64,000 bases of DNA. It comes from Ktedonobacter racemifer DSM 44963. Its GTDB lineage: Bacteria > Chloroflexota > Ktedonobacteria > Ktedonobacterales > Ktedonobacteraceae. Position numbers and translations under genes: made by a program. A model generated the notes under the pieces. It was given only the letters and a program-made list of their open reading frames with translations. It searched no databases and was not told the origin of the DNA. The stretch spans positions 1,116,001 through 1,180,000 of the forward strand of contig NZ_ADVG01000004.1 in NCBI RefSeq assembly GCF_000178855.1. Reading direction: 5' to 3'. Below are positions 18,033 to 25,682 of this stretch, piece by piece (the stretch's first letter is position 1; each line of letters opens with the position of its first letter).

Positions 18033-19382
18033 TTACTCCGAGCGCCGGGCGACTTGCTTGCCGGAACGCATCTCAACCGGGCGGCGAGCATAGAGAGCAC
18101 GCACCGAAAGATGCGCTTCGAGCCAGAGCAGAAGCGGACCAACGATAAGCACCGGTCCCATTAGCGCTATCCACGTGCGCGATGGGCCGGCGGCGTTGAG
18201 CCACGCGAACATTGCCGGAGCGATGGCACCAGCGATTCCCCAGGCAAGCTCAAAGAGAGCCATGTAACGCCCAAGCGTATGAACGGGACTGCTGGTCGCT
18301 GCCAGAGCCGCCGATATGCTGCCGGCGATCATGCCCGCGAAGGTATAGATGGCGACCGCGCCAAACAAGGAGGGGATGAGCAGGACGCTCGGGATCAGTG
18401 GGGCCAGCGCAAATAACAGGCAACCCACGATCCATAGCAGGCAGGCAACGAGCAGGGAGCGTGTGCGACGAAAGGACTCCAGGAGCCGCACCGTCACCGT
18501 CTGCGTGCAGATCACCAGCAGACTGTTGAAGGCGAACAGTGCGCCCACTGTCGCCGTTGAAAGCTTCAGGGTCTCCGTCGCGTAGATCGGCAGCCCAAGC
18601 GACATCATCAGGGGGCAAAGTGCGAAGACCACGTTGCACGCAACCAGTACAAGGAACGGACGATCCGCCAGGACGACGCGATATCCAACCCGCCCGTCAG
18701 CGAGAGCACGCCCACGTAGCGAATCATCGGGCAGACCCTCAACCCGATCCCTGGACAGGTCTTCAACCTGGCCGTTGGGCTGATGAGCAGCTCTACGCCA
18801 GCAGAGCGCGAGAGCCATCAGGAGGAAGCTACATACGTTCGCTAGGATGAGCGCTCGATAGCCATTGGAGCCGCCAAACGTCACAATGAGGCCCGCCAGC
18901 AGGCCGCCCACGATCAGCCCGATGTTCTGTGTCACCCCCACGAATCCAAACCAGCGGTCTCGCTCATCGTGGCCCGCGACTTCGGCGATCAGCGTAGTGG
19001 CGGACGCGTAGAAGATGCGATTGCCGGCCGTGACAAGAAATGCCATTGCAAATAGCAGAGGGATGGTACGAACGAAGAGGTAGCCCAGGAAGCCTATCAC
19101 CTGAAGAAGCTGGCTCACCACAACAAGCCGCCTGGCCCCGAAGCGGTCTACAAGGCTGCCAGTGATTGGGTTCATTGGCAAGGTTAGGATGGTGGCGACG
19201 GTGAGCGCGACTCCGATGGCCGGAAGGTCGAGTTGCGCAATCTTCTGGAAGTACAGCAGTGAGAAGGGCTGGTAGAGTCCGGTGCCGAGCGCGTCTATGA
19301 GAAATGCAAGAACAAGGGCCTCACGCCCTCGCATCCTGGGGATTCCTGATAGTTGTAAGAGTCTTGAGAGTCGTGGTAGCAT
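18033..19382 (-). CDS. MFS efflux transporter
   Basis: A 449-residue protein with about 12 hydrophobic segments. The loop 2-3 signature (GSLVDRFGARRLVVVSQ, about residues 75-91) identifies the major facilitator superfamily. A long polar loop between spans 6 and 7 (about residues 200-235) is usual. It is drug-efflux-like by style; the substrate is unknown. GGGGGTG precedes ATG 19382. It is upstream of and co-directional with the frameshifted ArsR regulator. Confidence 0.88.
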   Translation of the reverse strand: MLPRLSRLLQLSGIPRMRGREALVLAFLIDALGTGLYQPFSLLYFQKIAQLDLPAIGVALTVATILTLPMNPITGSLVDRFGARRLVVVSQLLQVIGFLGYLFVRTIPLLFAMAFLVTAGNRIFYASATTLIAEVAGHDERDRWFGFVGVTQNIGLIVGGLLAGLIVTFGGSNGYRALILANVCSFLLMALALCWRRAAHQPNGQVEDLSRDRVEGLPDDSLRGRALADGRVGYRVVLADRPFLVLVACNVVFALCPLMMSLGLPIYATETLKLSTATVGALFAFNSLLVICTQTVTVRLLESFRRTRSLLVACLLWIVGCLLFALAPLIPSVLLIPSLFGAVAIYTFAGMIAGSISAALAATSSPVHTLGRYMALFELAWGIAGAIAPAMFAWLNAAGPSRTWIALMGPVLIVGPLLLWLEAHLSVRALYARRPVEMRSGKQVARRSE

Positions 19383-19690
19383 AACACCCCCGGTATGTCT
19401 TTCGTGAACTTTCGTGAAGCACGCGGGACAGAGCCAGGGGTGCCTTACCCTTTATTTATCTTTGAGCCTATTCTACCTCGATTGAGGCATCCTGTCAAAG
19501 GTCTTACCATAGGTCTACGCCTCTGATGGGAAAGGAGATACATACCAGGGCCACTCATCAACACTTAGCGGAGAAACAAAGGGCTTCCGTCAGGTCTACC
19601 AATCCTTAGCGGGGAAAATGGCACCAGTTTGCGAGCCTGGCGATCAGCCACCTCGCCCCTCTGATCATCTACTTCGCCATCCGTTCCTCG

Positions 19691-20275
19691 GTGACGAGCG
19701 ACACAGAGGCGCTGGCTCTCGCCAGGTTCGTTCCAGTTGTATGGACGCTGGGTTCCTCACTCTGGTTGCGGCGGATCGATCTCTTCGGGCTGCTCGGTGT
19801 CGCGATCTACGGCATCGCCCTTGCCATTGCGATCTTCTTCAACATAGGCGCGCTGCCGCTCAAGCTCCATCATGCGGTGCTGGGCGGCGCAGTCGGGCTG
19901 GTGTGCCTCGGCTCGGTAGTCAGAGGCACACCCCTCGTTTTGCTCTTCATACGGCGCTCTATGAAACACACGAGATACGCAGGGCAGGTCGAAACAGCCA
20001 TGGCCAATCCTCGGTTTGTCAAGAGAATCTCCAATGTGACGCTCATCATCGGCATTGCCTCTCTCGCCGACGCGGTACTTCAGACAGCGCTGGCACTCAT
20101 GCTCTCGACGAGTGCCTTTCTCGTCGCGACGACCGCTGTCCATATCGGTGTCGTTGTTGGGATCGCCCTCGGGATGTACGTGTTCTTACTGCTGTGTCGC
20201 CCGATAGACGAAGGATCGTCCTGGCAGACAGCGCTAACAGCCTCTCCATCATCGAGCCGCGCTATCTCTTTGTGA
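19691..20275 (+). CDS. VC0807-like integral membrane protein, probably 5'-damaged
   Basis: A frame of 194 codons from GTG 19691 with about five hydrophobic segments. The pattern (ALALARFVPVVWTLGSSLWLRRID, then GLVCLGSVV...PLVLLFIRR) fits the VC0807-type family of small membrane proteins. Family N-termini also include a first span, and this is readable in the same frame from 19610 (SLAISHLAPLIIYFAIRSS) without an ATG, GTG or TTG start. The true start therefore seems lost, or lies in a shifted frame (an ATG at 19618 is one frame off). The gene may be non-functional. Confidence 0.55.
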   Translation: MTSDTEALALARFVPVVWTLGSSLWLRRIDLFGLLGVAIYGIALAIAIFFNIGALPLKLHHAVLGGAVGLVCLGSVVRGTPLVLLFIRRSMKHTRYAGQVETAMANPRFVKRISNVTLIIGIASLADAVLQTALALMLSTSAFLVATTAVHIGVVVGIALGMYVFLLLCRPIDEGSSWQTALTASPSSSRAISL

Positions 20276-20297
20276 GGCAGGCCCTCTCTTCAGCCTT

Positions 20298-20475
20298 GTG
20301 GATGTAGGTATGGTCGGACTGGGCTTGATACTGCTCGCGCTTGTGCTGATCATCTTCGGGCGCGGTGCCAAGCTACGGGGCGTGGTTGGCGTGGTGGCGA
20401 TCATGGTCGCGTTGATGGCGATCATGGTTGTGAGTGGCTGGAACTCTCTCATCTTTGACGCCAAATCAGGCCAGG
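20298..20475 (+). CDS. Possible small two-span membrane protein
   Basis: A GTG-started frame encodes two hydrophobic segments (LGLILLALVLIIF and GVVGVVAIMVALMAIMVV) directly after the VC0807-like gene. The frame has no stop before the hairpin at 20476 and continues to 20672 across it, so the coordinates mark only the plausible part. No ribosome site is seen. It may be a decayed gene end. Confidence 0.25.
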
Positions 20476-20518
20476 GCTATAAGCGGCGTGAGATCCCTCA
20501 TCTCACGCCGCTTATAGC
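20476..20518. terminator. 19-bp perfect hairpin between convergent genes
   Basis: GCTATAAGCGGCGTGAGAT (20476-20494) pairs with 20500-20518, loop CCCTC. It separates rightward genes from the leftward kinase ending at 20523, so it can serve both directions. Confidence 0.75.
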
Positions 20519-20522
20519 GCGA

Positions 20523-22217
20523 CTACCGTGCGTTGCTCGGCTTGCCGAACAGGTTGGAGATCAGCAGTGCCATGACAAGCAGCACCAGGCCAATGAGGCC
20601 GCTTCTGACATATCCCGTAATGTGGGTGACTTGCGCAGTGACATTTCTAACGACTTGTCCTATCAGGAATAGGATGTTGCTGTTTAGCCGAGGGTAACCC
20701 AGAAGAATATTTTCGTGCACCTGGGCCGCAAAGTTTGTACCAACAACAAAGAGTGCCAGGCCCGCGAAGCTTGTGCCCACAGCAAAGGCGATAGGACCAA
20801 CGCTGCGATAGTGGCCGCGTGTTCTCAGGAAGGCCAGTGAGGCGACAAAGCCTAAGAGCATGTAGAACATGCAAAACTCATAGAGGGAGAGGTGTGGATA
20901 TAAGATGAAGATAAAAAAGTATTCCACAATCGCGGCGGCGAGCGAGGTCACCATGCCAACCCAGGGGCCGTACTTCGTCCCAAAGAAATAGACCAGAGCG
21001 AAGGAGAAGGCGAAAACGAAGGTACTTAGCGACCGAGGTGTCTTGGATACGACATATCCCATAATTGCGCAGAGGGGCGCTCCGATCAGCATCGCCACGA
21101 GTTGCCTGCTTGTGAGGCCCCATGCGCTCGGACGTGACTCTTGTACCTGCTGGTGTTTGGCTCCCTGTGCCTGGTGGGCGTAGGGGTTGTTAGGTTGCCC
21201 TTGTGCTCCGGGTCCCTGCGGACGAAGGTTGTTGGGCGGCATGAAGGCCGCCGGAGGTGTGACGTTCTGTAGCTGCGCGGAGGGTGGCATAGTAGCTCTT
21301 ACCTGGTAGGGCACGTGCTGGCCCGATTGAGCGGCTATGTATGGTTGGTTGGGTTGTGCGAGAAGAGTAGGATGATCGGGCGAGGAGACGCTAGTGGGGG
21401 GCTGTCCCTGGCTGGCCTGCTCAAGCGCGTTGGCGAAGGCTTTGACGCTACCGAAGCGCTGATGGTAGTCCTTCGCCAAAGCGGTCGTAATGACCTCCTC
21501 GACGTGAGGCGAGATGTTGGCGACCTTCTCGCGCAAAGGCGGGAGGGTCGCGAACATGTGTTGCGTGCACAGTTCGGTGAAGGTGCCATTAAACGGGCGC
21601 TCGCCAGTCAGCCACTCGTAGACAACGATGGCGAGCGAGTATTGATCGCTGGCTGGTCGCGGCTTGCCCTGAATCTGCTCAGGCGACATGTAGGCGACGG
21701 TCCCGACGACATCCTGCGTGTTCTGGTTGCGCGAGCTTTGCGAGACCAGGGCGATGCCGAAGTCGCTGAGCAAGACGTCTCCTTGCTGCCCCAGCAGCAT
21801 ATTCTCGGGCTTGATATCACGATGGATCAGGCGCTCGTCATGGGCATATTGCAGGGCGGATGTGGCCTGTTGAACATAGGGCAGAATGGTGGTCAGAGGG
21901 AGACGCGTGCCTCGTGGGTAGCGCTGGCGGAGCGTGCCCTTCGAGGCGTAGTCCATGACCAGAAAGGGAACCTGCTCGGCAATGCCAAAATCCAGCACGC
22001 GAATGATGTTGGGATGGACTAGGCGCGCGACCGTCTGGGCCTCGCGCTGAAAGCTCTCGGTGTCGTCCTGGCCCGAAAGCTGGGCGTGTAGGACCTTGAT
22101 GGCGGCGGACGTCTTGAGGTAGACATGCTCGCCGAGGTAGACCTCAGCGAAGCCGCCTTGCCCTAGCAATTGCGTCAGGGTATAGTTCCCCAACTGCTTC
22201 CCGATAAGATTTGCCAC
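20523..22217 (-). CDS. Membrane-anchored serine/threonine protein kinase
   Basis: A Hanks-type kinase of 564 residues. It has a glycine loop (LGQGGFAEVY), Lys41 (AAIKVL), catalytic HRDIKPEN (132-139), DFG (152-154) and YMSPEQ. A Pro/Gln-rich linker (about 265-360) follows. The C-terminal ~190 residues form about six hydrophobic spans with no extracellular ligand domain, a layout common in large-genome Chloroflexota. GTG 22217 has AAAGGA eight bases upstream; 17 further codons are open but lack a site. The gene directly upstream, 43 bp away on the same strand, is the large TnpB-like protein. Confidence 0.92.
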   Translation of the reverse strand: MANLIGKQLGNYTLTQLLGQGGFAEVYLGEHVYLKTSAAIKVLHAQLSGQDDTESFQREAQTVARLVHPNIIRVLDFGIAEQVPFLVMDYASKGTLRQRYPRGTRLPLTTILPYVQQATSALQYAHDERLIHRDIKPENMLLGQQGDVLLSDFGIALVSQSSRNQNTQDVVGTVAYMSPEQIQGKPRPASDQYSLAIVVYEWLTGERPFNGTFTELCTQHMFATLPPLREKVANISPHVEEVITTALAKDYHQRFGSVKAFANALEQASQGQPPTSVSSPDHPTLLAQPNQPYIAAQSGQHVPYQVRATMPPSAQLQNVTPPAAFMPPNNLRPQGPGAQGQPNNPYAHQAQGAKHQQVQESRPSAWGLTSRQLVAMLIGAPLCAIMGYVVSKTPRSLSTFVFAFSFALVYFFGTKYGPWVGMVTSLAAAIVEYFFIFILYPHLSLYEFCMFYMLLGFVASLAFLRTRGHYRSVGPIAFAVGTSFAGLALFVVGTNFAAQVHENILLGYPRLNSNILFLIGQVVRNVTAQVTHITGYVRSGLIGLVLLVMALLISNLFGKPSNAR

Positions 22218-22260
22218 AATGCATCCTTTACCGTTGCAAAAACATGATACTATGCGATGT

Positions 22261-24150
22261 TCACGCACTTGAGAGCACGTCCTTCCTCAGATGAGACGTC
22301 GAAAGGATGGCAAGCACCTCTCTGGGCTGAGAGGTGCGCAGTGCGATGGTGTAGGACCATCCGGCATAGTACACATGTTTGCCCTCTCGCGGGCGGGGTG
22401 TGATCCCCTGCGACGGCAACAGCAGCGTCGCCTCCTGCCCGCTATACAAGCAGGAGTTGACCTCCGAAGAAGTCACGCGGTACGACTCGTACCGCCTGGT
22501 TTGCTGATAGGTGAGGAGAAAGGCCATGCCCAGCCGGGCGATATTGAGCGACGCCGCGTAATCCCTCGCCCCCTTCCACAGGCACTCGGGGTTCGAGCAG
22601 CAGAGCATCGGCCCCCACGAGATGGCCTGTGTGCGGTCCTCTGGTGCCGCAGAGGCGTACGTTTTGGCCGGCTCACCACAGCGAGGGCAGGTATGGGTCG
22701 TGCCACGCGCTTCCACCTGCCGCGCCCGGATGCCCAACAGGTGGCACTTGTACTTGAGGACGCGCCAGAGCTCACCTCGCACCGTGGTATTGTTGCGCCA
22801 GTTGCGGAAGCGTCCCCGCACCCCACGGCCACGCCCCTGCGTCTTGAGCGTCCTGAGGTCTTCTCCACAGATGAGCCGGCAGTCGGAGAGCAGCGCCAGC
22901 AGGATCAACAGGTTCGAGGCCAGGTGCGCCAGTTCGCGGTTTCTCCGCTCGTAGCTCTTCCAGCACTGGCTGATGCGCGCATCGTACTCCCGGACGCGCT
23001 GCTGCCAGCCCGCAAGATGCGCGGGGAGCGGGACCCCATGCTCCTGGTGGGCGGCCTGGGCCTCCTTGACGAACTGTCCGTAGCGATCGCGGCAGGCCTT
23101 GAGCCGATCAATCTCCCTTCGCAAGCGCGCCTGCCTGCCATCGATGCCGCCCGTATCCAGGAAGACCGGACGGCTCACCTGCCGGGACCGCTCCTCGTCG
23201 CCCTCCTCCGGTCGTTGCAGGATCGAGACCGTGATCAGCGAGCGCACGCCCCAGTCCCAGCCCAGCACGCGCGTCTCTTGCTCGAGCGGAGAGACGTACC
23301 TGGCCGGTACCTCCAGGGTGAGATCGAGCACGGCCACGCGGCTGCCATCGTCGCCCCGGATCTCTCTCAACGTTGGCGCCTGGGGGAGAGCCCCTTGCGC
23401 GAGGGACGCGCAGACGGCGGGGGGCAGCGCGATGGCCTGGCTCCAGGCTCCCCAGCTCCATTTCCCCTGGTCATCGGGGGTGCGCAGTCGCAGCGAGAGC
23501 GATGCGAGTTGTCGCTCTTGCCTGCTCTCGAGATCGCAGCCTGGGGCCAGCTCGATGCGTGCCCGATAGGTCTGACCGGCCTTCATGCCGTCGTCTCCGG
23601 CGAAGGTCAGGTGACCGACCGAGAGGACGGGCACGGGTTGAAGGGCTTCATAGGTGCTGGGGAACGCTCCGGTTTGCAGGTACCAGTTGCAGGCCTGTGC
23701 CATGAGATTGGTCATGGCCACAAACGCCTCAGCATCCTCCCCGGCATCCTGCAGCTGTGCGCGCAAGGTGCGAACCTGCTCGTTGATCTGCCGGTGATCT
23801 TTTCTGGCGGGCCGCTTGCCTTGGGCGGGGATGATCAAGCCCTCGGAGAGCAGGGGCACGATCGCCTCGAAGACGCGCTTGCGGCTGGCCTGGGCGCGCA
23901 GGATGCGGCCCGCCTGCTCCATCTCGCAGCGCTCCTGGCGGTTGCCGTGACCAGAGCGGGTGAGCAGGTGGCGCTCGACCTGCTTCCAGGCAGGACCGGC
24001 CCTCTCGCCAGCAAAGGCATCGAGCTGGGGCCAGAGCGTGGTGATGATCTGGTTGATGGCGAGGCGGCTGGCATCGAGGAGCCGCAGGGCCTGAGCTTGC
24101 ATGCCATCGGGCACGCGGATGGGGAACGAGAGCATTTGCGTTTTGACCAC
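22261..24150 (-). CDS. Large TnpB-like RuvC nuclease (629 residues)
   Basis: An intact RuvC-type protein of the TnpB/Cas12 lineage. RuvC-I is RVLGWDWGVRS (Asp299), RuvC-II is RLICGEDLRTLK (Glu430), the zinc ribbon is CPRC (488-491) with CCSNPEC (517-523), and RuvC-III is ARDYAASLNIARLG (Asp530). The catalytic triad is complete. At 629 residues it is much longer than typical TnpB (about 400), with an N-terminal region of about 290 residues and a 90-residue tail. No tnpA, terminal hairpin or CRISPR array is adjacent. Only 43 bp separate its stop from the kinase start, leaving little room for the usual 3' guide-RNA end. It could be a domesticated or programmable nuclease; its activity is not known. 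Confidence 0.82.
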   Translation of the reverse strand: MVKTQMLSFPIRVPDGMQAQALRLLDASRLAINQIITTLWPQLDAFAGERAGPAWKQVERHLLTRSGHGNRQERCEMEQAGRILRAQASRKRVFEAIVPLLSEGLIIPAQGKRPARKDHRQINEQVRTLRAQLQDAGEDAEAFVAMTNLMAQACNWYLQTGAFPSTYEALQPVPVLSVGHLTFAGDDGMKAGQTYRARIELAPGCDLESRQERQLASLSLRLRTPDDQGKWSWGAWSQAIALPPAVCASLAQGALPQAPTLREIRGDDGSRVAVLDLTLEVPARYVSPLEQETRVLGWDWGVRSLITVSILQRPEEGDEERSRQVSRPVFLDTGGIDGRQARLRREIDRLKACRDRYGQFVKEAQAAHQEHGVPLPAHLAGWQQRVREYDARISQCWKSYERRNRELAHLASNLLILLALLSDCRLICGEDLRTLKTQGRGRGVRGRFRNWRNNTTVRGELWRVLKYKCHLLGIRARQVEARGTTHTCPRCGEPAKTYASAAPEDRTQAISWGPMLCCSNPECLWKGARDYAASLNIARLGMAFLLTYQQTRRYESYRVTSSEVNSCLYSGQEATLLLPSQGITPRPREGKHVYYAGWSYTIALRTSQPREVLAILSTSHLRKDVLSSA

Positions 24151-24649
24151 CTGCGTCCTCCTGGTTTCTGACCCCGCGAGACGATTCGCTGCTGGGCCAT
24201 CGATGCGTTGACCTCGATACCTGAAGTATACGAAAAATCAACATGTGTTGCAACTGTCAGCACCCTATCTGAACAATCGTCTCTGCCCTCCCTCCCGCTT
24301 TAATATGCAAGCGTGGAAGGCACTTCACGAGTAGTTAGCTTGATTGTAATGAGCAAACTGCCTGATAGGTATTGTAGAGTGTTGATCCACACGCGTCAAG
24401 GCGATGGGCAAGGAAGCGACAGCGATCACCGATCCTTCAGCTTAACTGGTTGCCGCGTCCGGCGAGAAGGTTTTCAAATTCTTTAGTTGTCGTGTGATGC
24501 ATTCAATAAATGAAAGAAAATTTTCTCCTGCTGCTTCAAACGATCAGCATAAGGAAGCACTCTCACGGCTCTAGCTTATATACATTTGTACAGTAACAAA
24601 TAGACGCACAAACGCTTACAAGCTAGAGCCACACTATGCGCTTCTGCCA
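24151..24649. other. Intergenic with repeat-bearing inverted structure
   Basis: No gene is seen. It should contain the leftward promoter of the TnpB-like gene. It holds copy 2 of the 43-bp repeat (24567-24609) inside an inverted pair: GGCTCTAGCTT at 24567-24577 and AAGCTAGAGCC at 24620-24630. Confidence 0.6.
24567..24630 (+). repeat. 43-bp direct repeat copy 2, closed by an 11-bp inverted arm
   Basis: Bases 24567-24609 match 16891-16933 in 41 of 43 positions. The first 11 bp are repeated inverted at 24620-24630, so the whole 64-bp unit can fold into a hairpin. Copy 1 retains only AAGCT of that closing arm. This suggests a small palindromic element end. Confidence 0.75.
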
Positions 24650-25381
24650 TCATGACAATTCATCTGTCTGCGATTGAGCATATGGCCACTCAATGACGAC
24701 ACCTAATGCTTGAATCAGCGCCACCGCCTGCACGGGATCTATGACCAGGCCTTGCAACTCGGTCGGTCCAATATGCACGCCCTCGATCTCACAGCCCGCC
24801 AGGTTCGCGCCCTTGAGCCTGGTACCCGAGAACTGCACATGCTTGAGACGGCAGCGCTCGAATATCGCACCTGCCAGGTCCGAGGCCTGAAAATCCACGT
24901 CGCTAAGATCACACTCTTCAAAGCGGACCGAGCGAAACTTACTAAAACGGAACTGCGCCAGGTTCAAGGTACAGCCCTGGAATACTACGTCCTGGAAGCG
25001 CGATTCATTGGCCTGGAAGCCAGTCAGAAGGCATGAACGAAACTCGACCCGGTCCATACTGACCTGCGACCAGCGGGCGCTCGCCATTTCACATGCCTCC
25101 AGGCGGCAATCCTCCAGGCGCGCAAGATCGAACTGGCTCTCGTTCAGCTTTACCCGCTTGAGCAATACCTGCTCAAAATGCACATGGGACGCGACCTGCC
25201 CGCTTAACTCCTCACGCGCAAGGACGAACGTGCTATAGTGCCCATGGTCTTCCACATACGGCGTCGGCAACGCATGCGTCTCCATCCGCCGAGGCAAGAG
25301 CGGCGCTTTGATCGCTCTGACTATTGGCAATGGCCCGGTTTGACCAACAGGGAGTTGACCAGATTGGTACTGGCTACACAT
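24650..25381 (-). CDS. Pentapeptide-repeat protein
   Basis: A 243-residue protein. From about residue 70 to 215 it consists of A(D/N)LxX-like pentapeptides (FDLARLEDCRLEACEM..., FEECDLSDVDFQASDLAGAIFERCRLKH), predicting a right-handed quadrilateral beta-helix. A non-repeat N-terminal ~65 residues and a short helical C-terminus flank it. Such proteins include DNA mimics and scaffold proteins; the role here is unknown. AAAGGAG stands before ATG 25381. Confidence 0.85.
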   Translation of the reverse strand: MCSQYQSGQLPVGQTGPLPIVRAIKAPLLPRRMETHALPTPYVEDHGHYSTFVLAREELSGQVASHVHFEQVLLKRVKLNESQFDLARLEDCRLEACEMASARWSQVSMDRVEFRSCLLTGFQANESRFQDVVFQGCTLNLAQFRFSKFRSVRFEECDLSDVDFQASDLAGAIFERCRLKHVQFSGTRLKGANLAGCEIEGVHIGPTELQGLVIDPVQAVALIQALGVVIEWPYAQSQTDELS

Positions 25382-25622
25382 ATCGCTTCACTCCTTTCCA
25401 GCGAAGAACATCTACAGCAAGCGGCACAAAAAATTGGAGGGCGATCTACTCACCCTCCAGTGTACACTAAAATTTTTCGCTTGTCGTCTTACTCTACGTT
25501 TCAATCCTCGGCAGTTCATAGGAAATTGCCGCAACGTTTGCTTTTCATCTTACCATACTGAAAGCTCTCACCTTTTATACGACGAGTCCACCCCCATCTA
25601 TCACAAGCGTTGTTCCCGCAAC

Positions 25623-25666
25623 AAACAGGCCCGCGAAACAGCATGTCGTGTTTCGCGGGCCTGTTT
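25623..25666. terminator. 18-bp perfect hairpin, 8-nt loop
   Basis: AAACAGGCCCGCGAAACA (25623-25640) pairs with 25649-25666. It lies just beyond the stop of the leftward ABC exporter operon (25683). Confidence 0.8.
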
Positions 25667-25682
25667 TGGTGTGATACGGCGT

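Noticed and set aside
18539..18850. Rightward frame inside the MFS gene
   Set aside because: Antisense to a well-supported transporter; low-complexity Arg/Pro-rich product.
22291..24171. A 626-codon rightward open frame opposite the TnpB-like gene
   Set aside because: It has no ribosome site or domain signal and is fully antisense to a gene with clear catalytic motifs. High GC content makes long shadow frames common here.
22261..24650. A CRISPR array next to the TnpB-like nuclease
   Set aside because: I looked for regularly spaced repeats on both sides and found none; only the unrelated 43-bp repeat is present.
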